64,000 bases of DNA from Pseudomonadota bacterium (GTDB taxonomy: Bacteria > Bdellovibrionota_B > Oligoflexia > Silvanigrellales > Silvanigrellaceae): contig RFOM01000009.1 in assembly GCA_009926615.1 (NCBI GenBank), positions 1 to 64,000 on the forward strand. Direction: 5' to 3'. Shown one piece after another: positions 33,912 to 43,252 of the stretch. Below the pieces are notes generated by a model. The model was not told where the DNA came from, searched no databases, and was given only the letters and a program-made list of their open reading frames with translations. The position numbers and the translations under genes are program-made. Each line of letters starts with the position of its first letter. Position 1 is the stretch's first letter.

Positions 33912-34919
33912 TTAACGCTTGCCGGTTGCAACCAGACGGGTCAGGTCGATCATGCGGTTGCTGAAACCCATTTCATTGTCATACCACGAAAGGATCTTGA
34001 CCATATTGTCGCCGATGACCGTCGTGTACTCGGCATCAACCACGCTTGAAAATGCGCTGCCGTTGAAATCGCAGCTGACCAGAGGTTCGGTACTGTAACC
34101 GAGAATTCCCTTGAGGCGGCCTTCGGCAGCGGACTTGAGAGCCTGATTGACCTGCTCTGCAGTTACAGTCTTTTCAAGTTCAAACGTCACATCCACAAGC
34201 GAAACGTTCGGGGTAGGAACACGCACGGCGATACCGTTGAGTTTGCCCTTGAGTGAGGGAATGACTTCCGAAATAGCCTTTGCTGCTCCGGTGCTTGTCG
34301 GAATCATGCTCAACGCGGCTGCGCGGGCACGGCGCAGGTCGGAGTGCGGCAGGTCGAGAATGCGCTGGTCGTTCGTGTACGAGTGGATCGTCGTCATCAA
34401 ACCCTTACGAATTCCGAAGGCGTCGTTCAGGGTGAGCGCCACCGGAGCAAGACAGTTGGTCGTGCATGAACCGTTGCTCAGGATGTTGTGCTCGTTGATT
34501 TTATATTCGTTGTCGTTGACACCGATCACAATCGTCTTGTCTACGGCCTTTCCGGGGGCGCTGAGAATGACTTTGCGCGCGCCTGCACGAATATGGGCAG
34601 CAACCTCTTCGCCTTTGGTGAAGCGGCCGGTGCACTCAAGAACAACGTCAACCTTGTTTAAACCCCAAGGGATTTCAGCAGGGTTGCTGATAGCGGTCAC
34701 CTGAATCGGCTTGCCGCCGAACACAAGCGCATTCTCGCGGGCTTCTACAGTAGCCGCGGCTGTGCCGTGGACGGAGTCGTATTTAAGAAGATGAGCCAGT
34801 GTCGCCGCATTGGTCAGATCGTTGATCAGGACAATTTCGACATCCTTGTGGGCCAGCAGTGCCCGCGCAACGCAACGACCGATACGACCAAAACCATTAA
34901 TACCAACACGAATCGTCAT
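33912..34919 (-). CDS. gap: Glyceraldehyde-3-phosphate dehydrogenase
   Basis: A 335-residue enzyme with NAD-binding GINGFGRIGRCVARALL, the catalytic SNGSCTTNCLAPVA (active cysteine), and the C-terminal SWYDNEMGFSNRMIDL. It converts glyceraldehyde-3-phosphate to 1,3-bisphosphoglycerate in glycolysis. AAAAAGGGAG precedes the ATG. Aspartate in INDLTN is the usual NAD-selective residue. Confidence 0.97.
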   Translation of the reverse strand: MTIRVGINGFGRIGRCVARALLAHKDVEIVLINDLTNAATLAHLLKYDSVHGTAAATVEARENALVFGGKPIQVTAISNPAEIPWGLNKVDVVLECTGRFTKGEEVAAHIRAGARKVILSAPGKAVDKTIVIGVNDNEYKINEHNILSNGSCTTNCLAPVALTLNDAFGIRKGLMTTIHSYTNDQRILDLPHSDLRRARAAALSMIPTSTGAAKAISEVIPSLKGKLNGIAVRVPTPNVSLVDVTFELEKTVTAEQVNQALKSAAEGRLKGILGYSTEPLVSCDFNGSAFSSVVDAEYTTVIGDNMVKILSWYDNEMGFSNRMIDLTRLVATGKR

Positions 34920-34973
34920 ACTAGGCTCCCTTTTTAACTGAATGGCCTTTACCTACACCGGAAAATAAAAGAA

Positions 34974-35945
34974 TCAATGCCGAGACGGCCTTCTCTTTTG
35001 GCCTTCCCGCCGGTCGTGAGACTGGCCGGAAGCTCGGCGACCCGTATTTTGGTCATGCTTTGGCTTTATTTCAAGCGCCGTCAGGAATTCATCGACCGAT
35101 TTGAGACCCTCGAAAATCCTGCCGCTGATGTGCAAGCCGCTTATCAGCCTGACCTCTGCCGCAACAATTTCGCAATTGATAAATTTACATTCATTGAACG
35201 AACAATCCTCAAACCGAAGCCCCTGAATATCACACTGGTCGATTTCAGTTTCACTCCATCGGGTCGAGGAAAAGACCGAACCGGCAAACCGGCTGGCGTT
35301 GAGAACCACGCCGCTCAATTCGCTCCGCAGGAGTTTGTTGTTCGTAAAATCAGCTTCGGAAATTGAGACGTCCGAGATTTGCGAGCGGGAAAGCCGGTTG
35401 TTCTCAAAACGGGACTCATGAATCGTCAGTCCTGACAGCCTTGTCAGGCCGAACTCGTTCAGCGAAAAATTGGAACGCTGGCAATTCAACCCGTTGACCT
35501 GCGACAAGGTAAAGTGATTGGCGCAAAGTTCTGCGGCACTTGCAAAAACAGCATTCTTCCATTGGGAGCCGGAAACGATATTGCCCTCGGCGCGGGAATC
35601 AGAGCTGACATCGACGGACGTAAAAATTGAAAGCTTGCTGTCGAATCCTTCCTGCGAAGGACGAAACTCCACTTTCCGGCCCAATTCGCGGGATTTTTTG
35701 AGCAGGGTGGAAAAACCAATCCTCTCGCCCAGACTGCTGAGGGAAGAGTCCAGTTTGCTGCGGCCCTTGTCGGCCGGCCTGACTGACTTTTTACGCGCGG
35801 TGCGACCTGCCCCGCTTTGAACGGCGGCTGCCGCCGTCCCTGAATCAAATGAGGCTTCAAACAACTCCTGAATCAAAGTCTCGGCTTTGGAAACATCCAT
35901 TTTGCCCCGCGACACCGCCTTCAGAATGGAATGCAGATCTTTCAT
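34974..35945 (-). CDS. Pentapeptide-like repeat protein coupled to lptG
   Basis: A 323-residue protein. The N-terminal part is helical and polar. From about residue 115 to 270 come repeated five-residue steps of A(D/N)xxx type, such as SRSQISDVSISEADFTNNK and SRFAGSVFSSTRW, forming a right-handed beta-helix. The last 30 residues are basic (GRRASGQSHDRREGQKRRP), possibly binding nucleic acid or membrane. The ATG overlaps the lptG stop (ATGA), so translation is coupled. No signal peptide is seen. The function is unknown. Confidence 0.75.
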   Translation of the reverse strand: MKDLHSILKAVSRGKMDVSKAETLIQELFEASFDSGTAAAAVQSGAGRTARKKSVRPADKGRSKLDSSLSSLGERIGFSTLLKKSRELGRKVEFRPSQEGFDSKLSIFTSVDVSSDSRAEGNIVSGSQWKNAVFASAAELCANHFTLSQVNGLNCQRSNFSLNEFGLTRLSGLTIHESRFENNRLSRSQISDVSISEADFTNNKLLRSELSGVVLNASRFAGSVFSSTRWSETEIDQCDIQGLRFEDCSFNECKFINCEIVAAEVRLISGLHISGRIFEGLKSVDEFLTALEIKPKHDQNTGRRASGQSHDRREGQKRRPSRH

Positions 35946-37036
35946 CAACTTCTCCGATCAACTCTCAGCATGACAACGATTCCAAGAACCAAAAAGAGGA
36001 GCGTGGGTCCCCACGCAGCAACGTAACTGGGGAGCAGCCCGTTCACCGCAACCGCCCGCATTGCCGCAGAGCTGCCCCAAAAAACCGCAGCAATAATCAA
36101 ACTCGCAACAATTCCAATATATGTATCTGCCTGACGCTCACGGCGCAAGGCAAAGGGAAATGCAAAAAAGGCAAACAGCAGATTTGCAAAGGGGGCGCTC
36201 AATTTTTGAAACAAATCTGTTTCCCTGACCGACGCCGCTCCGCCGGTTGAGGTGCCTTCACGCAATACTTGCCGCAATTCACGAAAACTTACGAGATCTG
36301 AAGATATGCCGTCACGCAGCAGTTTGGGCGGCTGCGAAACAACTGTTGTTGCATAGCTGTCGACTTTTTCGATCTGCGCGAGCTCACCGGATTCGCTGAA
36401 CCGGCTGACAGTTGCCTCGGTCAGTTTCCATGTACCCAGCTTTCCGTCAAAAACCGCCCGCTTGCCGTGAACAATCTTTTCGATGTTGTTGGGACTCCGG
36501 AAAACCACATATTCGGGCTGAACAAGACTGTGCTCAATCTGATTCAGTTTCTGAAAATGCAGTATCGAATCGGGCGTACTCACCCACTGGCTCTCAAGAA
36601 ACAATTTGGAGAGTTCGGATTTCTCAATTTTGACTTTTTCAATTCTCTGCATTTGCAAAAGAGCCGAAGGAACGACGTATTCACCGATGAACAGGCAAAG
36701 CAAAGAGATAATGAAGCCGGCTGAAAGCAAAGGAGCACAGACTCGGCGGACAGGTTGTCCCGCTGCCCGCAGAACAGCGATTTCGCCGCTCCTTGAAAAG
36801 ATCCACGCCGTGAGAATACCGCTGAACATGACTCCGAAAGGACTCATGTCGATAAACATTTTTGGCATCTGCACAAGGTAGTATTCAAAAACAACCGCAG
36901 CGGACGCATTATATTTTGGAAAGTAACGCGTGTTTTTTTCCAGAAAATCAATGACACAGTAAATAATCAAAAAACCGAAACAAATTGAAACATACAGCTT
37001 GATGAATTCACGAAGCATATATCGGGCAAATATCAT
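35945..37036 (-). CDS. lptG: LPS export permease LptG
   Basis: A 363-residue YjgP/YjgQ-family protein: three N-terminal helices, a large periplasmic beta-jellyroll part (about 140-260), and three C-terminal helices. The N-terminal MIFARYMLREFIKLYVSICF and MFSGILTAWIFSRSGEIAVLRAAG are family-typical. With LptF and the ATPase LptB it lifts lipopolysaccharide from the inner membrane to the periplasmic bridge. It follows lptF with no gap. Confidence 0.9.
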   Translation of the reverse strand: MIFARYMLREFIKLYVSICFGFLIIYCVIDFLEKNTRYFPKYNASAAVVFEYYLVQMPKMFIDMSPFGVMFSGILTAWIFSRSGEIAVLRAAGQPVRRVCAPLLSAGFIISLLCLFIGEYVVPSALLQMQRIEKVKIEKSELSKLFLESQWVSTPDSILHFQKLNQIEHSLVQPEYVVFRSPNNIEKIVHGKRAVFDGKLGTWKLTEATVSRFSESGELAQIEKVDSYATTVVSQPPKLLRDGISSDLVSFRELRQVLREGTSTGGAASVRETDLFQKLSAPFANLLFAFFAFPFALRRERQADTYIGIVASLIIAAVFWGSSAAMRAVAVNGLLPSYVAAWGPTLLFLVLGIVVMLRVDRRS

Positions 37037-38272
37037 TTAATTGCCCTTTCGGCGGGGAGCAGAAAACTTCCGGAACTCACGGGTCAAAAACTCCGGAACA
37101 GAGGTTGACGGCGGATGCCGCTGTCTCCAGATCAGGACGAACAGACTCATTAAACTCAGACTGACCAGCGGCAGAATCAGTGACACTTCAGGTATGACAA
37201 TAAATTTAACCGCCAATTGCTGGCTCATCATTATGAGTGCATAAAATACAAACACAACCGTCAGAATACCCAAATATGCAAAACCCGCTTTCCTGCGCGG
37301 GTCCTGAATTCCGAGACACACTCCGATGACCGGAAAGAACAGACATGACAAAGGGACTGCGATCTGCTCGTAAAAAAAAGTGTGGTCTCTGACCGAGCGC
37401 TGACTTGATCCCCAGTCGGAGCGCTGCCTCAGCGCTTTCAATTCGGTTATGTATCTTTTGGGATAATAAGAACGCATATCGTTGGAATCAAAAGCACCGA
37501 TTTCAAATTGCTTCTGAAACATATTCACAAGCGAAATCCGGAAGACGTCGAAATTCGCGACATTCCATCCGCCGGCAGCCGTCGGCTGATGCAACCGCCC
37601 GTCATACAACTCAAATATATAGTCGTAGTTCCCTTTGTCGGTATCCGTCCGCAAACGTCCGGAAGCGGCGGTCAGGACCCGTGAAGGACGTTCCCCGTTG
37701 CCTTCATTGATACCAAGAAAAACGCCGTTGAATCGCTCTTTGCTCTGCGAAATGGAATCGACATACAAGGCTATTTTGGAACCGCCTCCGTAAAAGAGAT
37801 CCGAAATGAAGGTTTTTTCCCGCAGCCGGTTTTCAAGTATGGATTCAATACCTTTTCGGGCATGAATCCAGCGGAAAATTCTCCACTGCTGACGGGCGTA
37901 GGGTTCCATCCACAGAGCACTCAGGGATGCAGACAGCGCAAAAACAAGTCCAAGTATCAGCGGAGCCCTGCAAAAACGGAGAATACTGACGCCCGAACTC
38001 ATCCATGCTTCGGCTTCCCTGTCACCCGACATCCGCATCGAGACAATTGCCGATGCAAACAGAAGTGACAGCGGCAAAGTCAGTTTGAGGATGTTCGGGA
38101 CGACAAAAATAATGAACATCAACAACGAAAAAATGCCGTCCTGAGTCAGAACCAGATAGTCGGTCATTGTCAATATTCGAAACAGAAACATTACGGTGCT
38201 CAAAATCGCCAGAATAACCAGCGTGAGCGTCGCTATCTCTCCGAAAATCAACCGGTCAAGTTTTGGAATCAC
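37037..38272 (-). CDS. lptF: LPS export permease LptF
   Basis: A 411-residue protein of the same family: helices at the N-terminus (LIFGEIATLTLVILAILSTV), the conserved FASAIVSMRMSGDREAEAWMSSG, a periplasmic domain, and three C-terminal helices. It pairs with LptG. The start is GTG after GGAG. The F/G assignment is by gene order. The fabI gene lies upstream on the same strand. Confidence 0.88.
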   Translation of the reverse strand: MIPKLDRLIFGEIATLTLVILAILSTVMFLFRILTMTDYLVLTQDGIFSLLMFIIFVVPNILKLTLPLSLLFASAIVSMRMSGDREAEAWMSSGVSILRFCRAPLILGLVFALSASLSALWMEPYARQQWRIFRWIHARKGIESILENRLREKTFISDLFYGGGSKIALYVDSISQSKERFNGVFLGINEGNGERPSRVLTAASGRLRTDTDKGNYDYIFELYDGRLHQPTAAGGWNVANFDVFRISLVNMFQKQFEIGAFDSNDMRSYYPKRYITELKALRQRSDWGSSQRSVRDHTFFYEQIAVPLSCLFFPVIGVCLGIQDPRRKAGFAYLGILTVVFVFYALIMMSQQLAVKFIVIPEVSLILPLVSLSLMSLFVLIWRQRHPPSTSVPEFLTREFRKFSAPRRKGN

Positions 38273-38302
38273 GCACGTCTCCGATGCGGGCGCAGCGCAA
38301 AA

Positions 38303-39103
38303 TCAGGCTTGTGGAGCAGCTTCCTCACGGAACATTCCCATCACATGATAACCGCAGTCGACGTGAAGGACCTCGCCTGTAACCCCTGACCCCAAATCCG
38401 ACAAAAGAAACAATGCCGATCGTGCAACATCTTCACCGGTGATATTGCGCCGCAGGGGTGAAAACTTCTGGCTGTAATCAAGCATATTGCGCATGCCCGG
38501 AATAGCGCTTGAGGACAGCGTACGAATCGGCCCTGCACTGATCGAATTGACCCTGATTCCCGAAGGCCCCAAGTCGTCGGCCAGATAGCGGCTGCAGGCC
38601 TCAAGGGCTGCCTTCGCAACACCCATCACGTTGTAGTTGGGAACAACTTTTTCAGCTCCGTAATACGACATGGAAATGATACTTCCGCCGTTGCGCATCA
38701 ACGGAGCAGCATGCTTGGCGGCAGCAACGAGAGTAAAGGCCGACACATCCATAGTGGAGAGAAACTGCTGACGCGTCGTATTGACGAAAGGCTCTTTGAG
38801 ACACTCTTTGTCGGTGTAGGCGACCGAGTGGATGACAAAGTCGATATTATCCCATTTCGTCCGGACCCATTTGAAAAAATCTTCGAGCTCGTCGTCTTTG
38901 GACAAGTCACAGGCCTTGGCGCCGGCATCAGGAATTTCAGTGATCAGTTCGTTGAGTCTTTTTTCCTGAGCCGCGCCGAGGAAATTGAAAACAAGTGAAG
39001 CTCCCTCGGCTGCGCAGGCCTGAGCACACGCCCACGCCAGAGATTTGTTGTTTGCCACGCCGAAAACGATACCGCGCTTGCCCGCCAGCAGACCAGTAGC
39101 CAT
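38303..39103 (-). CDS. fabI: Enoyl-ACP reductase (NADH)
   Basis: A 266-residue SDR-type enzyme with an N-terminal nucleotide motif (KRGIVFGVANNKSLAWA), the FabI signature SIISMSYYGAEKVVPNYNVMG, and the Y-x6-K catalytic pair in YNVMGVAK. It reduces enoyl-ACP in fatty acid synthesis. GGGGAGG precedes the ATG. It is probably co-transcribed with lptF and lptG, linking fatty acid and envelope synthesis. Confidence 0.95.
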   Translation of the reverse strand: MATGLLAGKRGIVFGVANNKSLAWACAQACAAEGASLVFNFLGAAQEKRLNELITEIPDAGAKACDLSKDDELEDFFKWVRTKWDNIDFVIHSVAYTDKECLKEPFVNTTRQQFLSTMDVSAFTLVAAAKHAAPLMRNGGSIISMSYYGAEKVVPNYNVMGVAKAALEACSRYLADDLGPSGIRVNSISAGPIRTLSSSAIPGMRNMLDYSQKFSPLRRNITGEDVARSALFLLSDLGSGVTGEVLHVDCGYHVMGMFREEAAPQA

Positions 39104-39236
39104 TGAGTTGCCTCCCCTTAATCAAAAAGTTGGGCTCCTTATAACCCCTTCAATGCGCTTCCGACAACCAACCCGCGTTGAAAGGCTGTTTGAAGTGCGA
39201 TACCACTCATCAGTCACTGCTTGGAGGACACCCAAA

Positions 39237-39494
39237 ATGAACGAAGCTCGGACGACGGGAATGACCTACCGGAAAATTGAGATTGACAACGCCGTCTGCA
39301 AACGTCGTTTTCACATAGCCTTTGAAGAGGGGCAGGCGCCCGTTCCGGAAACAAAAGTTGAATGCCCTCACTGCGGCGTGACCCTCTTTGAATCAAAAAA
39401 CCACCCGCCCGCGATACTTTCGAGAGACGAAAATCTGGTGAAAAGTCCCGACGGCTCAAACTCAATCCTGAACGAATGCCACTTTCTCAAGTGA
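39237..39494 (+). CDS. Small protein with a zinc-ribbon-like CPHCG knuckle
   Basis: An 85-residue protein with one CPHCGVTLFE knuckle and an upstream cysteine (AVCKRRF). A complete four-cysteine zinc site is not obvious, so zinc binding is a guess. GGAGG lies 10 nt before the ATG. Its last bases overlap the start of the membrane protein gene by 19 bp. No family recognised. Confidence 0.65.
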   Translation: MNEARTTGMTYRKIEIDNAVCKRRFHIAFEEGQAPVPETKVECPHCGVTLFESKNHPPAILSRDENLVKSPDGSNSILNECHFLK

Positions 39495-40498
39495 CATCGC
39501 TTTGGGCACTGCTGGCGCCGCTTGGCGCAGCCCTTGTATTACTGAGTGATCGGTTTTTTTACGCTGCCGCCCAAAAACTGAGAGGCCGATTTTGGACCGC
39601 CGCCATCCTCTTTGGTGAGGCGGCAACCGTACCTCTGCGGATTTTGTCGATGACCGTCGGACTTGTTGCGGCACTTCCCGTCTGCTCGGCCATCATGACA
39701 ATCAACGGTCAAACGAGTTTTACCCCTCTCTCCACCGGTCAGCTTTTTCTGCTGTTTTTGTCGGTTCTGTTCCGTGTTCTGTTTTGGCCCGCTGTCGGCG
39801 CCGATTGGACTCAGGTCGGGCGCTGGGAGCAGGAAGTTGTCCGCCGGCCGCGGGGAATGCTCTGGGTTTATGCTTTAAGCTCCAATTCCTCGGGCCGCGA
39901 AGTGTTCGCACAGCGGGCTGCAATCCTCGGCCGAACTGCGGCGGCCGCCGAATTGAGGGAATTTGCCAAGTTCAATTCCATTCCCAAACAGGCCCTCGGC
40001 TTATTACTTATGTATTATGCAGTTATGCATTTGCCTGCACATTTCGGGCCGCTTAAAACGGAACTTAAAGTCGTTTTTCTCACATTTTGCCTGTGGACTT
40101 TTGCAGCAAATGCGGTTGCTCAAAACGAAAAAAACGGAACAACTCAGAGATGGGCAACGGTACTGCTTCTGATTCCCGCAGGCCTCTGGTTCTGCAGAAT
40201 TTATTCGGGAGACTGGCCTTTCGGAGTCAATGTTGCACAAATAATCACCCATGATGTTATGCGGTTAAGCATCCTAAGTGTCGTTTTTCTTCTGACGGGC
40301 AGGGATATTGCACGACTTTTGGACCTCAGGCCCGCCTCGGCCCCCGAAGTGGGACTCGCCCCGCTCGACAGACGTTATTCTTTTTTGAAAAAAATTACTC
40401 AAACCTCCCAGTGGCTTGCAAAACCCTCACATCTGCTCACTCTTTTTCTTCTGCTGGATGTCCTTCTGGCTACCCTCAGGATTACGGTTACTTGGTAG
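39476..40498 (+). CDS. Unknown integral membrane protein
   Basis: A 340-residue protein with about eight hydrophobic helices, beginning SLWALLAPLGAALVLLSDRF, with further segments near 60-85, 90-115, 175-215, 225-245, 265-285 and 320-340. Loops are mostly short and basic. I do not recognise the family, and no catalytic motif is visible. It overlaps the small zinc-ribbon-like gene upstream, so both are probably translated together. Confidence 0.7.
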   Translation: MPLSQVTSLWALLAPLGAALVLLSDRFFYAAAQKLRGRFWTAAILFGEAATVPLRILSMTVGLVAALPVCSAIMTINGQTSFTPLSTGQLFLLFLSVLFRVLFWPAVGADWTQVGRWEQEVVRRPRGMLWVYALSSNSSGREVFAQRAAILGRTAAAAELREFAKFNSIPKQALGLLLMYYAVMHLPAHFGPLKTELKVVFLTFCLWTFAANAVAQNEKNGTTQRWATVLLLIPAGLWFCRIYSGDWPFGVNVAQIITHDVMRLSILSVVFLLTGRDIARLLDLRPASAPEVGLAPLDRRYSFLKKITQTSQWLAKPSHLLTLFLLLDVLLATLRITVTW

Positions 40499-40807
40499 TA
40501 ATCAGGACAATAACCCTTAATTTTCATAGTCATAGCGACTAAAAAAAACCCCTTGCTTGTGCTTGAAGTGGTCCGTTTTTTTCGCTACGACCCGCCAATA
40601 CTGGTGGTCAGTGAAAACTCTTTTTACAGAGGCTTTTTCAAGTCTCCCAGTGTTTATTTTAGTCCAACATATCGTTTTTACTGGTTCCGTTTTTGGACGC
40701 AGTGAATTGGCACGGGCCCTGCTACACCCCACGCAGGCAAGCTCTTTTTCGGAGCCGCCGTAACTGCATCCGCTGACGGAAGCACTTTGGTTGAAGGAGT
40801 CATTCAC
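40499..40807. other. 309-bp intergenic region, no gene seen
   Basis: Between the membrane protein and a small gene. It contains short hairpin-forming segments and T-rich stretches, including CACTGG... near 40610 and a T7 run near 40575. No convincing coding frame is present. It probably holds the promoter and a long leader of the gene at 40808. Confidence 0.4.
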
Positions 40808-41026
40808 ATGGATAACGTCATCAACCTGTTCTCGCGCCGCACACCTGCCAAAACAGGACAGCAGTCGCGGGGAGGTGAGTCTTCACAACAGGCATCTTCC
40901 GCGGTGGTTCTCAACCCCGGAGGTTTCTCCGAGGTCGCAGAGCGTAACCGCGTGAACCAGCAGCGGCTGCGCAAAGAGCGGGAGCAGGCAAACAAAAACG
41001 TGCTGAAGAGTTACCGGATTAAGTAA
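40808..41026 (+). CDS. Small basic protein, unknown
   Basis: A 72-residue protein beginning MDNVINLFSRRTPAKTGQQ and ending in a charged helix (RVNQQRLRKEREQANKNVLK). GAAGGAG lies before the ATG, a strong site. The N-terminal VINLFSRR resembles VVDLQAFRMKK in the protein encoded 74 bp downstream, so they may share a short interaction motif. No other clue to function. Confidence 0.65.
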   Translation: MDNVINLFSRRTPAKTGQQSRGGESSQQASSAVVLNPGGFSEVAERNRVNQQRLRKEREQANKNVLKSYRIK

Positions 41027-41099
41027 ACAGGGTGTTATGCGGAGGACCGGCTCCGCTGCAAACGACACTTCAATGGTCTCTGGTTTGGTGGGGTGAACC

Positions 41100-41405
41100 A
41101 TGCAGAACAATAACTTCGAGTCGTTCTCTATTGCACAAAACGCTGCGGCATCCGACGAAGGAGCCGTGGTCGTTGACCTTCAGGCCTTCCGGATGAAAAA
41201 GGCCATGACCGGCGACAAACGCCGCGGGGTGCAGGACACCTTCGTACTGTCGGGTGAAATGGATCTTCCTGACAATTCGGTCCCGACGGGACGCAGAGAC
41301 GAAGAACTCGCGAGCCGGCTTGAGCGCATCAAATCGAGCATTCAGAGAATCAACCAGCTCATGACAGATCTCCGTGACTCGAACAATCCGTCACAGAGCC
41401 GCTGA
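41100..41405 (+). CDS. Small acidic-basic protein, unknown
   Basis: A 101-residue protein with a VVVDLQAFRMKKAMTG segment near residue 25 and a predicted coiled-coil at the C-terminus (ASRLERIKSSIQRINQLMTD). The ATG follows GGTGGGG. It is followed by a good terminator. Probably a lineage-specific cytoplasmic protein; function unknown. Confidence 0.65.
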   Translation: MQNNNFESFSIAQNAAASDEGAVVVDLQAFRMKKAMTGDKRRGVQDTFVLSGEMDLPDNSVPTGRRDEELASRLERIKSSIQRINQLMTDLRDSNNPSQSR

Positions 41406-41474
41406 TCAAAAGCAATCTCAGGCATGGTCTGTTTTTAGTGGCTTGACCTGCCCGAACAATTGATGAAGATGAGG

Positions 41475-41508
41475 AGACGCAGTCGAGCCGGCTGCGTCTT
41501 TTCTTTTT
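41475..41508 (+). terminator. Terminator before proline dehydrogenase
   Basis: AGACGCAG / CTGCGTCT stem (8 bp) with a 9-nt loop and the tail TTTCTTTTT. It ends the transcript of the two small genes and lies just 12 bp before the next ATG. Confidence 0.75.
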
Positions 41509-41519
41509 CGAGGACGGAC

Positions 41520-42368
41520 ATGTCGGGAATTCCATTTTACGCCAAACGCTGGGTCTCCGGAACAACACTCAACGAAGCCCTGAATCAGGTTGTCATCCTG
41601 AATTCAAAAAATATTGCGGTCACACTCGATCTGCTCGGCGAAAACATTACCAGTCTTGAACAGGCAAAAGCTTTTACCGGCGATTACGTCGAAATGCTCG
41701 GACGCATTGCCGCGCAAAACCTCAAATCGCACGTCTCCGTGAAACTGACCATGCTCGGACTGGATATCAACGAAGACGTCTGTTTTGAAAATCTCAAAAC
41801 GATTCTCCGCAAAGCCGATGAACTTGGAAACCGCGTCGCCCTCGACATGGAAGGAACGCCTTACACCGAGCGCACACTGCGAATTTACGAAGCAGCGGCA
41901 AAGGAATTCGCTTCACCCGAAATCGTGCTGCAGGCTTATCTGCACCGCACGGAAAAAGACCTTGATCGGGTTTTGCAGGCTAACGGCCGACTCCGCCTTT
42001 GCAAGGGTGCGTACAAAGAGAAACCGGAACATGCGCTGCAAAAGATGCCGGCAATTGTCGAAAACTACAAAAAACTCGCAAGTCGGCTTCTTAAAGAGGC
42101 CAAACGGGTTTGCCTTGCGACGCATGACGACGAGCTCATCAACTTTTGCAAACAGGAGATCGCCGGCGGGCGTGTTCCGGCTGAACGTTACGAATTTCAG
42201 ATGTTGTACGGAATGCGGGCAAAAACATGGGAATCAATTGCCGGTGAGGGCCACAACATGACCATTTATCTGCCTTACGGCGAACAGTGGCAAGCCTACT
42301 ATTCGAGGCGACTTGCCGAGCGTAAGGAAAATGTTTTCTTTGTTCTGAAAAACCTCTTCCGCGATTAA
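41520..42368 (+). CDS. Proline dehydrogenase (monofunctional)
   Basis: A 282-residue FAD enzyme. Motifs match the PRODH barrel: LDLLGEN, IVLQAYLHRTEKDL, RLCKGAYKEK, ATHDDEL, YEFQMLYGMR and YLPYGEQWQAYYSRRLAERKEN. It oxidises proline to pyrroline-5-carboxylate and feeds electrons to quinone. No P5C dehydrogenase gene is adjacent. GAGGAC lies just before the ATG at 41520. The upstream terminator means it needs its own promoter or readthrough. Confidence 0.93.
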   Translation: MSGIPFYAKRWVSGTTLNEALNQVVILNSKNIAVTLDLLGENITSLEQAKAFTGDYVEMLGRIAAQNLKSHVSVKLTMLGLDINEDVCFENLKTILRKADELGNRVALDMEGTPYTERTLRIYEAAAKEFASPEIVLQAYLHRTEKDLDRVLQANGRLRLCKGAYKEKPEHALQKMPAIVENYKKLASRLLKEAKRVCLATHDDELINFCKQEIAGGRVPAERYEFQMLYGMRAKTWESIAGEGHNMTIYLPYGEQWQAYYSRRLAERKENVFFVLKNLFRD

Positions 42369-42457
42369 TCTGAGCGCCGTCTTCAGCGTCAAAAGCCCTA
42401 CCCCTTGCCTGCTCTGAATCTGATAGGATTTTAGTGGATTGCGCTGGGGGAAAGGTC

Positions 42458-43201
42458 ATGGAGCTTTCAAGTATTCTCGGTCCCATTTTCGGGATCGTCG
42501 CCATTTTCGGCACAGCCATGTTGAAAGGCCTTCCCATTATTGCACTTTGGGGTGGTTCGGCTCTGATGATCGTGGGTTTGGGAACCTTCGCAGCTGTGAC
42601 GGTTGCCTATCCGATGGCCGACATGATCCATTCGTTCAAATCACTCGGAATGTTCCTCAAAGGCCCGCAAATCAATGTTGAACAGCTCATCACGGACGTG
42701 GAAAGACTGGCGCAGCTTGCACGTAAAGACGGATTTCTGGCTCTGGAAAAAGAAGTTGCCAACCTGACCGACCCGTTCCTTGCCAAAGGCATTCAGATGC
42801 TGGTGGACAACACAGAGCCTCACGTCATTCAGGAAGTTCTTGAAGGCGAAATTGCGCTCCTTTACGAAGAAGAGGAAATTGCCGCAAAATTTTGGGAAGA
42901 CGCCGGAGCGTTTTCACCGACAGTGGGAATCATCGGCGCCGTGCTTGGACTCATGGTGGTTATGGCCAACCTCAGTAACCCCGACGCGATCGGTCCCGGA
43001 ATCGCTACCGCGTTTATTGCAACGATTTACGGCGTGGCGATTGCCAACCTGTTTGCCCTGCCGGCCGGAAAAAAAATCAAACGCATGTGCCACCACAAAA
43101 AAGTTGCACGCGAAATGGCAATGATTGGCGTATTGGGCATTGCACAAAGCCACAGCCCGAAAGTACTGGCCGAAAGATTGCGCGGCATGCACGGACACTG
43201 A
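42458..43201 (+). CDS. motA: Flagellar motor stator protein MotA
   Basis: A 247-residue protein with four membrane helices and the cytoplasmic loop containing ERLAQLARKDGFLALEKEV. The family signature is FSPTVGIIGAVLGLMVVMANL, with the channel helix following. It forms the proton or sodium channel with MotB. GGGGGAAAGG precedes the ATG at 42458. Confidence 0.95.
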   Translation: MELSSILGPIFGIVAIFGTAMLKGLPIIALWGGSALMIVGLGTFAAVTVAYPMADMIHSFKSLGMFLKGPQINVEQLITDVERLAQLARKDGFLALEKEVANLTDPFLAKGIQMLVDNTEPHVIQEVLEGEIALLYEEEEIAAKFWEDAGAFSPTVGIIGAVLGLMVVMANLSNPDAIGPGIATAFIATIYGVAIANLFALPAGKKIKRMCHHKKVAREMAMIGVLGIAQSHSPKVLAERLRGMHGH

Positions 43202-43252
43202 TTTTGACTGAAGGCTCTCCGCTGATTCCGGAACACGGCAAAGGATAAGAGC

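Noticed and set aside
41520-42368. Proline dehydrogenase and the ALDH domain at 28364-30820 as a split PutA system
   Set aside because: The ALDH domain lacks the catalytic residues, looks more like AstD, and is about 11 kb away.
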